Of a DNA stretch of 25,272 nt, positions 14,623 to 21,359 are shown one piece after another; positions within the stretch are counted from its first letter, which is position 1; the number at the start of each line of letters is the position of its first letter. Made by a program: the position numbers and the translations under genes. Below the pieces are notes generated by a model, which was not told the DNA's origin, searched no databases, and worked only from the letters and a program-made list of their open reading frames with translations. This stretch comes from an uncultured Clostridia bacterium (lineage in GTDB: Bacteria; Bacillota; Clostridia; Oscillospirales; Oscillospiraceae): assembly GCA_945918815.1 (NCBI GenBank), contig CAMEIU010000006.1, positions 1 to 25,272 on the forward strand. Reading direction: 5' to 3'.

Positions 14623-15293
14623 AGCTTTTTCACCGCCTTATAGCCCACGCCCCGCATGGTGACGATCTGCAGGTCCGGGTTGTCCCGGAGCCGCTCCCGC
14701 AGGCGGCCGATGTGGACGTCCACGGTGTGGGGATCCGTCTCCGTATCGTAGCCCCAGATATCGTCCATGAGCTGCTGCCGGGTGAAAATCCGGCCCGGAT
14801 AGGAGGCCAGCTTGTACAAAAGCATGAACTCCTTCTGAGGCAGCGCCAGGCTCTTGCCGTCCCAGGAGACGGTCATGGAGTCGTATTCCATCACCGTGCC
14901 GCCCACGGTCTGCCGCCGCTCATTGATCATCTGGGCCCGGCGCAAAAGGGCCCCGACCCGCAGGACCATCTCGTTGACGTTGACCGGCTTGACCATATAG
15001 TCGTCGGTACCCGACAGGAAGCCCATGCGCATATCGTCAAAGGCGTCCTTGGCGGTGATCATCAGCACCGGCAGATTGCTGCCCGCCTCCCGCAGGGACC
15101 GGACCAAGGCGTAGCCGTCCATGACCGGCATCATAATATCGGAAATAATGAGGTCGTAATAATCCTGGTCCAACGCGTCCAGGGCCTCCTGCCCATTGGC
15201 GACGCCTTTGACCGCATAGCCGTTTTTCGTCAGCACCCGCTGAAACAGCAGGCAAAGCTCCCGGTCATCCTCCGCGATCAAGATCTTAAACAT
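14619..15293 (-). CDS. OmpR/PhoB-family response regulator
   Basis: A 224-aa response regulator, partner of the overlapping kinase. Receiver domain 1-118 with E8-D9-D10, phosphoacceptor D52 (LIISDIMMP), T of MITAKD and K of MVKPVN. Winged-helix domain about 128-222 with the LPQKEFMLLYKLASYPGRIFTR and DPHTVDVHIGRLRERL segments of OmpR/PhoB proteins. The ATG is preceded by GGGAGGC at 5 nt. The promoter carries three 11-bp-spaced half-sites, the arrangement expected for tandem OmpR/PhoB-type dimers, suggesting autoregulation, and the same array precedes plsY. Regulators of this size and pairing resemble PhoP but I cannot assign a specific name. Confidence 0.9.
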   Translation of the reverse strand: MFKILIAEDDRELCLLFQRVLTKNGYAVKGVANGQEALDALDQDYYDLIISDIMMPVMDGYALVRSLREAGSNLPVLMITAKDAFDDMRMGFLSGTDDYMVKPVNVNEMVLRVGALLRRAQMINERRQTVGGTVMEYDSMTVSWDGKSLALPQKEFMLLYKLASYPGRIFTRQQLMDDIWGYDTETDPHTVDVHIGRLRERLRDNPDLQIVTMRGVGYKAVKKL

Positions 15294-15324
15294 GGCAGCC
15301 TCCCAATTTTATTCCAGTATCCAA

Positions 15325-15382
15325 CCTAGATTATACACCGCAGTTCAACTACGGTTCAACCGGAATTCAACTTTTGTTGAGG
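15325..15382 (-). promoter_or_regulatory. Promoter and three 11-bp-spaced operator half-sites of the two-component operon
   Basis: On the plus strand CAAC begins at 15346, 15357 and 15368, exactly 11 bp apart, the last reading CAACTTTTGTTGAG. On the minus strand the units are GTTGAATTCCG, GTTGAACCGTA, GTTGAACTGCG, then GTGTATAAT. A perfect TATAAT starts 14 bases after the first G of the last unit, and TTGAAC of the middle unit forms a -35 at 18-base spacing. So an activator or repressor bound here would overlap the -35. Confidence 0.75.
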
Positions 15383-15394
15383 TTTCCCATGGGG

Positions 15395-15422
15395 CATGCG
15401 GGTGGCTAATAGCCGCCCCTAC
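15395..15422. repeat. Family A single palindrome (GGCTAATAGCC variant)
   Basis: ATGCGGGTGGCTAATAGCCG followed by CCCCTAC. It matches the nested copies at 19714 and 21138, which share the ATGCGGG start and the TAAT centre, so these three form a sub-family distinct from the TGAT/TATC double form. It opens a 490-base gene-free stretch (15294-15783) made almost wholly of repeats. Confidence 0.8.
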
Positions 15423-15485
15423 GGTCAGCTATCGTTCACCGTGGTGCGCTTAAAACGCATGTCATTGCTGTGAAAAAGCCCACAC

Positions 15486-15575
15486 TGTAGGGCGCGGCGA
15501 CCCGACGCGCCGTTTGGCAGTTGGTTCCAGGATGCAGCTGCCTGCATGCGGCACGTCCAGTGGCCGTGCCCTACA
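15486..15575 (+). repeat. Family B 90-bp repeat, copy 2
   Basis: TGTAGGGCGCGGCGACCC at the left and TGGCCGTGCCCTACA at the right form the terminal inverted repeat. It is about 94% identical by eye to the reverse complement of 5612-5701, with no indels. No open frame is shared in a convincing way. Confidence 0.82.
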
Positions 15576-15591
15576 CAGAAATTTTCGTTCA

Positions 15592-15698
15592 CCGCTGCGC
15601 CGTTCCCCGGTTTGCGCCAGATTCAGCGCGTCAGCCCGCCGCGATGACATGCGCGCATCCTCCGGAAGTTGCGCCCCCAGAAGTGCATCATCCGTCCC
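15592..15698 (+). repeat. Family D 107-bp repeat, copy 1
   Basis: Runs from CCGCTGCGCCGTTCCCCGG to GCATCATCCGTCCC and aligns without gaps to 21360-21466 with about 11 differences. The most conserved block is CGTCAGCCCGCCGCGATGAC followed by ATGCGCGCATCC. It lies downstream of family B copy 2 and upstream of the hairpin at 15719. Confidence 0.82.
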
Positions 15699-15718
15699 AT
15701 CTCGTACAGACGCGGCAA

Positions 15719-15755
15719 CGCCAAAGCCGCCCTTGACACAAGGGCGGCTTTGGCG
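15719..15755 (-). terminator. Strong hairpin downstream of the ABC permease
   Basis: CGCCAAAGCCGCCCTT (15719-15734) pairs perfectly with AAGGGCGGCTTTGGCG (15740-15755) around a 5-base loop. It lies 28 bases beyond the stop of the minus-strand permease gene. No T-tract follows in that direction (TTGCCGCG), so it could be a Rho-independent terminator of poor quality or a 3'-end stabilising stem. Confidence 0.6.
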
Positions 15756-15783
15756 TTCTGCATGTCCAGTATTCTCCGCACAG

Positions 15784-16566
15784 CTAGGAAATATCTTTTC
15801 TCAAATACCAGATGTAGGCCGCGGCGATGCCGAGGGCGGCGTAGGCCATGCCTGCTGCCAGCATCCCGGCGTCCAGGCCGTCGGTCATAATCTGGGCGCC
15901 GTCGGCGTAGCCGAAGGGGGTCACATATTTGAGCCATTCTGCCTTTTCCGTCAGATTGGCAACGATGTTGAGGCAGTACAGCAGGGCCGCCAGGCCCAGG
16001 CCGATTCCCAGGCCGCTCCGCCGCAGGAAGGCGGACACGCCGAAGCAGACCGCGGCGATTTCCAATTGGAGCAGGCCGTTGGCCAGATGGAGCAGCAGAA
16101 GCTTGTGCCAGTCCGGCGATTCCCCGATGGCCAGCACCGAGAGGACCGTCAGGAGCAAAATCGCCCCGTTGAGAATCAGCAGCTCCGCCAGCACTGACAG
16201 AAGCTTCGCCGTCACGATACCGGTGCGGGTCACGGGATGAGTCAGCAGGAATTCCGCCGTGTGCTCCTTTTCCTCCTTGCAGAGAGCGGCCACCGCGATC
16301 AGCGCGGCGAAGAACGCGCCGCCCAGGCCCAGAATGTTGCCGCACTCCACGGCGTAGAAGCCGTGAAACTCGCCGAAATTCAGCCGGTACATGCCGAAGG
16401 CCGCCGTGAAGCCGCCCATGGAGGCGAAGATGTGGCTGACGCTCTCCATCTCCCCCTTCATCTCCGGGAACAGGAAAATGCAGACCGCCATCAGAAAGCC
16501 AATGGAGGCCGTCCAGACCAGCAGGGATTTCCAGCCCTGCCGCAGCTCATGTTTGAACACCGTCAT
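15784..16566 (-). CDS. ABC-2 type transporter permease
   Basis: A 260-aa integral membrane subunit with about six hydrophobic segments (first IGFLMAVCIFLF, about 16-27, last MAYAALGIAAAYIWYL near the C-terminus). It pairs with the ATPase encoded just before it; stop and start overlap as ATGA (16563-16566), which fixes the start at MTVFKHELRQGWKSLLVW. The motif KEEKEHTAEFLLTHPVTR between the second and third segments is the ABC-2 coupling-helix-type loop seen in multidrug/bacteriocin exporters and ABC-2 permeases of TetR-linked clostridial operons. The substrate is unknown; export of a toxic or membrane-active compound is the usual guess for such operons and is only inference. Confidence 0.82.
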   Translation of the reverse strand: MTVFKHELRQGWKSLLVWTASIGFLMAVCIFLFPEMKGEMESVSHIFASMGGFTAAFGMYRLNFGEFHGFYAVECGNILGLGGAFFAALIAVAALCKEEKEHTAEFLLTHPVTRTGIVTAKLLSVLAELLILNGAILLLTVLSVLAIGESPDWHKLLLLHLANGLLQLEIAAVCFGVSAFLRRSGLGIGLGLAALLYCLNIVANLTEKAEWLKYVTPFGYADGAQIMTDGLDAGMLAAGMAYAALGIAAAYIWYLRKDIS

Positions 16567-17444
16567 GCCGGTTCCCCTCCTTCGGTATAGTAGTGCAGGA
16601 AGACCTCTTCCAGCTCCGGCTCCGCCATGGACACGTCGGTCAGCGGCGCGTCCGCCAGGGTTTTCAGCAGCAGCCTCAGGTCGCCGCTGTAGAGGAAGGA
16701 CTGGCCGTCCGGCGTCTCCTTCCAATCCCGGACCCCGGGCAGGCCGGACAGCTCCGCCTTACCGTGGAGGGTCACCCGCTTGGCGTTGGTTTTGGAAAGC
16801 TCCGCCACGTCGCCGCAGGCCGCCAGGCGGCCCTCCCGGATGATGGCGGCCCGGCTGCAATGGCGCTGAATCTCCGACAGCACATGGGAGGACAGGAACA
16901 CCGTGGCCCCGTCCCGGTGCCGCTCCTCCAGGATGGCGAAGAACTCCCGCTGCATCAGCGGGTCCAGGCCGCTGGTGGGCTCGTCGAGGATGTAGAGCCT
17001 GGGCCGGTGCTGCAAGGCGCAGACGACCCCGACCTTTTTCCGGTTGCCGAGGGACAGGCTTTCCATGCGCAGGCCGGGATCCAGCTGCAGACGTTCGCAG
17101 AGCTGCCGGGCCTCCGCCCCACAGTCCGCGTGCCGCAGGTCCGCCGAGAGCTTCAGCACGTCCCGGACCCGCATGCCAGCATAAAACATGGTCTCCGACG
17201 GCAGGTAGCCCACCTCCCGCAGAATGGCCTGCCGGTCCCGGACAAAATCCCGGCCCAGCACCGATGCACTGCCGGAGCTGGCCTGAATCAGGCCCAGCAG
17301 GGTGCGGATGGTGGTACTTTTCCCCGCGCCGTTGGGACCGATGAAGCCGAAGGAATCTCCCTCCCGGACCGTCAGGTCCAGATCCACAATGCCCCGGGCC
17401 TTGCCATAATATTTGGTCAGGCCCCTGGTTTCAATCACGTTCAC
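16563..17444 (-). CDS. ABC transporter ATP-binding protein
   Basis: A 293-aa ATPase of the ABC-2 export type. Walker A GPNGAGKST (36-44), signature LSLGNRKKVG, which departs from LSGGQ as in many BcrA-like ATPases, Walker B LYILDEPTSGLDP, and H-loop LSSHVLSE. The C-terminal extension of about 80 residues after the nucleotide-binding domain (from KTNAKRVTLHGKAEL) is typical for this group. It starts with GTG at 17444, two bases after the TetR stop, with AAGGAGGGGG just upstream. The ATG overlap with the permease makes an obvious three-gene unit: regulator, ATPase, permease. Confidence 0.9.
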   Translation of the reverse strand: MNVIETRGLTKYYGKARGIVDLDLTVREGDSFGFIGPNGAGKSTTIRTLLGLIQASSGSASVLGRDFVRDRQAILREVGYLPSETMFYAGMRVRDVLKLSADLRHADCGAEARQLCERLQLDPGLRMESLSLGNRKKVGVVCALQHRPRLYILDEPTSGLDPLMQREFFAILEERHRDGATVFLSSHVLSEIQRHCSRAAIIREGRLAACGDVAELSKTNAKRVTLHGKAELSGLPGVRDWKETPDGQSFLYSGDLRLLLKTLADAPLTDVSMAEPELEEVFLHYYTEGGEPA

Positions 17445-17446
17445 GG

Positions 17447-18067
17447 TTATTCCCCCTCTTTCTTTCTCAGATACACGCTCTTCCAGAAGTCCATGAGCCG
17501 GACAAAGTCCCGCTCCAACCGGTCCACATCCAGATCATCCCGCTGGACCATCTCCCAGAGGTAGCCCTCCGAGGCCCAGTACATCTCCCGGTACATCATT
17601 TCCAGGTCGAGGCCCGGCACGAATACTTCCGGGTCCGCCTGGAGCAGCGCCTTGCTGGCCTTGAGGCCGAAGTAATACCGGTAGCTCTTTTGAATCGCCG
17701 GCCGGACCGCCGGGTCCTTTTCATAGAAGGCCTTGAGGACGAAGGCCGTCATATGGGGATACCGGCGCATGACCTCCATCTTGGCCTTCATGCCCCGCTC
17801 CATCTGCTCGAAGAGGCTCCCGGGCTCGTAGCAGCCGTACCGGTTCAGGTATTCCATGGTGACCTCCGCGCCCTTGTTCCAGAGGAACAGGTAGAGCGCC
17901 TGCTTGTTGCGGAAATAGTGGAACAAAAGGGACTTGCTGATGCCGGCCTCCGCCGCCACCTCGCCCACGGGGCTTTTCTTGTAGCTGTTCTGAGAAAACA
18001 CCCGGTATCCGGCATTGATGATTCGGTTCTGCTTTTCCTCGGGCAATGCAAAGAATTTCTCATTCAT
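17447..18067 (-). CDS. TetR/AcrR family transcriptional regulator
   Basis: A 206-aa repressor-type protein. N-terminal TetR helix-turn-helix about residues 10-56 (KQNRIINAGYRVFSQNSYKKS then VGEVAAEAGISKSLLFHYF and NKQALYLFL), exactly the conserved TetR layout. The ligand domain from about 65 to the end is divergent, rich in aromatic residues (YRYYFGLKAS, REMYWASEGYLW), so the ligand is unknown. It heads the operon with the ABC ATPase and permease and probably represses it; a GACCGGACCGGTC palindrome sits between its -10 and start codon. The ATG has CGGAGGT 6-8 nt upstream. Confidence 0.9.
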   Translation of the reverse strand: MNEKFFALPEEKQNRIINAGYRVFSQNSYKKSPVGEVAAEAGISKSLLFHYFRNKQALYLFLWNKGAEVTMEYLNRYGCYEPGSLFEQMERGMKAKMEVMRRYPHMTAFVLKAFYEKDPAVRPAIQKSYRYYFGLKASKALLQADPEVFVPGLDLEMMYREMYWASEGYLWEMVQRDDLDVDRLERDFVRLMDFWKSVYLRKKEGE

Positions 18068-18082
18068 AGTAGCACCTCCGCT

Positions 18083-18124
18083 GACCGGACCGGTCTATGA
18101 ATTTTATTATACACCGTTGACCGT
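18083..18124 (-). promoter_or_regulatory. Promoter and probable TetR operator
   Basis: GACCGGACCGGTC (18083-18095) is a 13-base perfect palindrome (GACCGG-N-CCGGTC) about 15 bases before the TetR start. On the minus strand TATAAT precedes it (18104-18109), and ACCGTTGACCGT (18113-18124), with two ACCG half-sites, covers the region upstream of the -10. The -35 is not recognisable. The placement over a start site fits autorepression. Confidence 0.6.
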
Positions 18125-18195
18125 TTTTGGGAAGGCCCCAAATCAAACCATACCGGATATCAGGTGAGAACGCGGAAAATTGGGGTTGGTTTATC

Positions 18196-18252
18196 AATGG
18201 ACAATGTACAATGGACAATGAAGGTATTTTCCTTCGGAAAATGATCTAAAAC
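18196..18252. repeat. Two-hairpin element (family G, copy 3, partial)
   Basis: GGTATTTTCCTTCGGAAAAT (18223-18242) repeats hairpin 1 of copy 2, preceded by CAATGGACAATGTACAATGG in place of the outer arm. The second hairpin is missing; the sequence departs after ATGATCTAAAA. It lies in the gap between the MFS gene and the TetR promoter. Confidence 0.6.
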
Positions 18253-18272
18253 CGCCCACTTGCCAGAATGCT

Positions 18273-18302
18273 GTAAGGGCATCCCCGCGTGGCCGCCCCT
18301 AC
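18273..18302. repeat. Degenerate family A palindrome
   Basis: GTAAGGGCATCCCCGCGTGG followed by CCGCCCCTAC: the right end matches family A exactly while the left arm has drifted. It lies about 20 bases downstream of the MFS transporter stop. Confidence 0.55.
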
Positions 18303-18320
18303 AGATCGCCTGGAAGCATT

Positions 18321-19568
18321 TCAAACCTGATACTCGTAGATCTTCCGCACGTCCTCCCGGTTGCGGACGATGAAGAACAGGGCGCACAAAAAGCTGAAGC
18401 AGGCGAAGCCCAGGGCCACGAAGCGGTAGGGGAACACCTCTCCCAACGCTCCGGCCAGCAGCTGCACCGCCAGGATGCCCATACTGACCAGCACGTTGAA
18501 CAGGCCGTTGACCCGGGCCCGCATGTCCTGGGGCAGGTAGCTCTGGACCGCCGCCGTCCGCAGGGTGGCGGTGTTGACCCCCAGGAAGCCGCAGACGAAC
18601 CGGAACGCCAGCATCACCGGATAGGCCACGAACAGCAGGAGGCCGTCGAAGAGCTCATAGAGCATGTAGACCCGCACCGTCAGCCAGTAGCGGCGCTTCT
18701 CCGGAATCTTCACCGCGTAGTGGAACGCCGCGCCGATCGCCCGGCCAATGGTCTCGGCGGAAGTCAGGAGGGAGTACATGGTGGTGGTCAAAACGCTGGA
18801 GCTTTGGAAATGGGCCATGGTCATGAGATAGTTGCCGTTGCCCGTGGCATTGGTGACGGTCATGTAGGCGTAGATGTTGCGGATGCCCTTTTCCTTTCTC
18901 AGATACCGGACGCCCTCGATCAGGTCGTGACCATAGGCCCGGAGCCGTTTGCCCAGGGTCTCCTGCGGGACCGGCTCCCGGGGCGCGGGCCTCCACCGGA
19001 TCATGGCCTCAAAGGTGGCGGCGATCAGCAGCAGGATTCCCTGGAGCAGGAAGATGACCTCCACGCCCCAGCGGCTGTAGATCACGGCGGCCACCGGGGT
19101 CACCAATGTGGTGGTCAGGGGATAGATCAGGGAGCTGACGGCGTAGCCCTTCTGCTGCATGCCGCTGGGAATCAGGTCCGGGTACCAGCATTCATAGGTC
19201 AGGGAATAGACCGCCCCGATGCAGCCGCCCACAAAGCTGAACCCCACATAGGCCCCGTACTGGAAGCCCGCCCGGTGGATATAGGCCAGGAACAGCAGAT
19301 AGAGGGCCCCGTTGGCATAGTCCAGGCCCACGATGACCCGCTTCCGGTTGCACCGGTCCAGAATGGGGGCCAGAAAGAAGGGCAGGGTCATGCCCGGCAG
19401 CAGAGACGCGGCGGCGAAGAGGCCGCTGAGCCAGGTGGAGGACGTCTCGTCAAAGACCACCAGGCTCAATGCCAGATTCATGGCCGTACCGCCGATGGCG
19501 CTGATGAGGGTCCCCAGGGTGATGATGGTGAAGTTTTTCGTCCACAAGGTCTGTTTCAAGGGAATCAC
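18321..19568 (-). CDS. Major facilitator superfamily transporter
   Basis: A 415-aa polytopic membrane transporter with about 10-12 hydrophobic segments. Visible MFS pointers: the first helix pair with ITLGTLISAIGGTAMNLAL, the loop after TM2 LAPILDRCNRKRVIVGLDY, a variant of the D-R-x-x-R/K loop motif, and a central cytoplasmic loop about 195-225 (RWRPAPREPVPQ...RLRAYGHDLIEG). The composition resembles MFS_3-type drug/macrolide efflux proteins, but the substrate is not determinable. The likely start is GTG at 19568 with no convincing Shine-Dalgarno sequence; the start may be slightly elsewhere. Family C copy 2 begins 20 bases upstream, so promoter signals could be inside or beyond that repeat. 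Confidence 0.82.
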   Translation of the reverse strand: MIPLKQTLWTKNFTIITLGTLISAIGGTAMNLALSLVVFDETSSTWLSGLFAAASLLPGMTLPFFLAPILDRCNRKRVIVGLDYANGALYLLFLAYIHRAGFQYGAYVGFSFVGGCIGAVYSLTYECWYPDLIPSGMQQKGYAVSSLIYPLTTTLVTPVAAVIYSRWGVEVIFLLQGILLLIAATFEAMIRWRPAPREPVPQETLGKRLRAYGHDLIEGVRYLRKEKGIRNIYAYMTVTNATGNGNYLMTMAHFQSSSVLTTTMYSLLTSAETIGRAIGAAFHYAVKIPEKRRYWLTVRVYMLYELFDGLLLFVAYPVMLAFRFVCGFLGVNTATLRTAAVQSYLPQDMRARVNGLFNVLVSMGILAVQLLAGALGEVFPYRFVALGFACFSFLCALFFIVRNREDVRKIYEYQV

Positions 19569-19588
19569 GCTTTCAAGTTTTGATGTAT

Positions 19589-19757
19589 CCTTGTGCCCCC
19601 TTTCAGGGGGCTGGCAGGCGAAGCCTGACTGGGGGTTGTATCAGGTTTGCAATTGTACCGTAAGATCGATCAAATTGCTTGTCGGTACAACCCCCACCGC
19701 TTCGCGGAGCCCCATGCGGGCGGCTAATAGCCGCCCCTACAGGGGGGGCACGAGGGG
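19589..19757. repeat. Family C element, copy 2, with a nested family A palindrome
   Basis: Left end CCTTGTGCCCCCTTTCAGGG, core GGGGGTTGTATCAGGTTTGC, inner right arm GTACAACCCCCACCGCTTCG, right end GGGGGGCACGAGGGG. Compared with copy 1 it carries 29 extra bases (19714-19742) in the loop of its right-end hairpin. Confidence 0.82.
19714..19742. repeat. Family A palindrome nested in family C copy 2
   Basis: ATGCGGGCGGCTAATAGCCG then CCCCTACAG, sitting between GAGCCCC and GGGGGGCAC, exactly in the loop of the element's terminal hairpin. The same 29-base string is nested at the equivalent loop of the opposite end in 21138-21166. Confidence 0.85.
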
Positions 19758-19797
19758 CTTTGCATTGATTCTAGCAGATCATTAAGGCCGTGAAAAT

Positions 19798-19834
19798 CCC
19801 CCGCCTGTGGGAAAATTCTCCTTACAGGCAGGGG
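19798..19834 (-). terminator. Possible terminator of the HTH/TPR regulator
   Basis: CCCCCGCCTGT (19798-19808) pairs with ACAGGCAGGGG (19824-19834) with one mismatch and a 15-base loop. In the minus direction it is followed by ATTTTCACGG, a short T-run. It lies 20 bases beyond the regulator stop. Confidence 0.55.
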
Positions 19835-19854
19835 TTAAAGCGTCTTATTCTGTT

Positions 19855-21072
19855 CTATTCAGGAAATTCCTTTCCGCTGATTTCTTCCAGGATCCGCAGG
19901 GCGTCTTTGTAGCGGCGTTCCTTCCGGTATCGCTTCACCAGATACAGGCCGTAAAACCGGCGGAAGCCGAAGCCCAGCTTCTCCCCGGCGTCCCGGTAGA
20001 GCCGCAGCAGCAGCTTCTCACAATCCGGCGACCCCTCGCCGCCATCCAATAGCTGCCGGACGAATTCCAGCATGTCCATGTACAATTCCACTTCCCACAG
20101 TTCTCCCCGGGCCTCCCGGAGAATTTCCTCCGCCTGGGCCAGGTCCGCCTGGGCCAGGTCCGGCTTCCCGGTCTGGACATAGAGAATAGCCCGCTTCTGG
20201 TGCAGCAGCAGATTGTGGGCGTCGTTGCCCGCCACCGGCTGGGTGCGGTTCAGCCAGTACAGGGCCTTCTCCGGCTGGCCCCACTCCAGATAGGAGGCCC
20301 CCAGATTGTAGGCCGCCCAGTCGGCCAGCTGGGGCCACTGACGCTTCCCAAGGCGAATGGCCCGGTCGTAATACTTCTCCGCAAAGCCCAGGTCCCGGTC
20401 CGTGTAGCAGGAGCCAAGAAGGAAGCTGGCGTTGACCAGGACGTACAGGTCCCCTTCCTCCGCCGCCAGGCTGTAGGCCCGGTTGGCGGCCTCGATGCTC
20501 CGGCTGTATTGACCCTGATGGTAGAAGACGGAGGCGATGGCATAGCCCACATAGGCGCAGGGCTTCTGCCGCTGGGCCGCCAGCAGGCAGTCCAGGCGCC
20601 CGGCCGGGTCCTGGGTCAGCTCGGAACAGGCCGTCCAATAACAGTAGCTCTGTTCCCGGTCCATCTGGGGCAGCAGGGGCTCCAGCTCCTTCCGCAGGGC
20701 CTCCGCCCCGGTCCGGTCCTCCCGGTCCAGCAAACGGAAGAGCCGGTAGAGCTGCATGTCCAGGCACAGGTCGCTGTAGGTCAGCCGTTCCAGGTTGGAA
20801 TCCAGCCAAGCCGTCTCCTGCGGCTCCTCCCGCGCCCGGGCCTCATGGTAGGCCGCCAGGGATTCCCGCGCCTGTTCCAGCAGGGATTCGTCCCGGCAGT
20901 AGGTCACGCCCAGGGCCGCCAGCAGCCGCTCCACGATCTCCGACCCAGCCTCCGCCTGGCCCTGCTCGATCTTACTGAGATAGCTGGGCGCACAGATTCC
21001 CCGGCACAGCCCCGCCTGAGAATAATCCCGCTCCAACCGCAGCTTCCGAATCAAAAGTCCCACCATGGACAT
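19855..21072 (-). CDS. XRE-family HTH regulator with TPR repeats (RRNPP-like)
   Basis: A 405-aa cytoplasmic regulator. N-terminal HTH_3 domain about residues 5-58 (IRKLRLERDYSQAGLCRGICAPSYLS begins it; KIEQGQAE follows). The rest, about 70-400, is all-helical with TPR-like pairs, clearest in AIASVFYHQGQYSRSIEAA, AEKYYDRAIRLGKRQW and NLGASYLEWGQPEKALYWL. HTH plus TPR is the architecture of peptide-sensing Rgg/PlcR/PrgX/ComR-type regulators, but I see no adjacent small exported-peptide gene, so peptide control is unproven. The start MSMVGLL at 21072 is chosen because TGGAGG lies 7 nt upstream; the frame is open 17 codons further. Neighbours are repeats on both sides, then an MFS gene downstream in the same direction. 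Confidence 0.78.
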   Translation of the reverse strand: MSMVGLLIRKLRLERDYSQAGLCRGICAPSYLSKIEQGQAEAGSEIVERLLAALGVTYCRDESLLEQARESLAAYHEARAREEPQETAWLDSNLERLTYSDLCLDMQLYRLFRLLDREDRTGAEALRKELEPLLPQMDREQSYCYWTACSELTQDPAGRLDCLLAAQRQKPCAYVGYAIASVFYHQGQYSRSIEAANRAYSLAAEEGDLYVLVNASFLLGSCYTDRDLGFAEKYYDRAIRLGKRQWPQLADWAAYNLGASYLEWGQPEKALYWLNRTQPVAGNDAHNLLLHQKRAILYVQTGKPDLAQADLAQAEEILREARGELWEVELYMDMLEFVRQLLDGGEGSPDCEKLLLRLYRDAGEKLGFGFRRFYGLYLVKRYRKERRYKDALRILEEISGKEFPE

Positions 21073-21125
21073 GACCACGCCTCCAAAAAAGTTTTTCCAA
21101 GGAAGTCTCTTACCCTCCCACAAAG

Positions 21126-21230
21126 CCCTCGTGCCCCATGCGGGCGGCTAATAGCCGCCCCTACAGGGGGCTGGACGCCCAAAGGGCAGCCTGGGAGTTG
21201 TCGCAAGTTTGCAATTGTACCGTATGATAC
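21126..21230. repeat. Family C element, copy 3 (truncated) with a nested family A palindrome
   Basis: CCCTCGTGCCCC, the 29-base family A insert (21138-21166), GGGGCTGGACG, then GGGAGTTGTCGCAAGTTTGC and AATTGTACCGTATGA. The right half of the element is lost. Copies 1 and 2 share GCAATTGTnCC in this region. It lies 54 bases upstream of the HTH/TPR regulator and begins a 557-base gene-free interval filled with repeats. Confidence 0.75.
21138..21166. repeat. Family A palindrome nested in family C copy 3
   Basis: Identical over 29 bases to 19714-19742 and likewise in the loop of a family C terminal hairpin, between GTGCCCC and GGGGCT, but at the opposite end of the host element. Confidence 0.85.
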
Positions 21231-21251
21231 GTCCGGCTCCAACCAAGCATG

Positions 21252-21287
21252 TCATTGCGAGGAGCGAAGCGACGTGGCAATCCGTAT
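21252..21287 (+). repeat. Family E repeat, copy 3
   Basis: GTCATTGCGAGGAGCGAAGC followed by GACGTGGCAATCCGTA. Full consensus form of the repeat seen at 4159, 4320 (inverted) and cut off at 25249-25272. Confidence 0.82.
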
Positions 21288-21359
21288 CCCTTTTGCAAAA
21301 GCCCATGGCAAACAGGACTGCCAAGCGTAGTGCCGGGGATGGAGCCGTCGAAGTCCAAG

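Noticed and set aside
17030..17070. LSLGN in place of the LSGGQ ABC signature
   Set aside because: Variant signatures of this kind are frequent in ABC-2 exporter ATPases with the long C-terminal extension; not evidence of inactivity.
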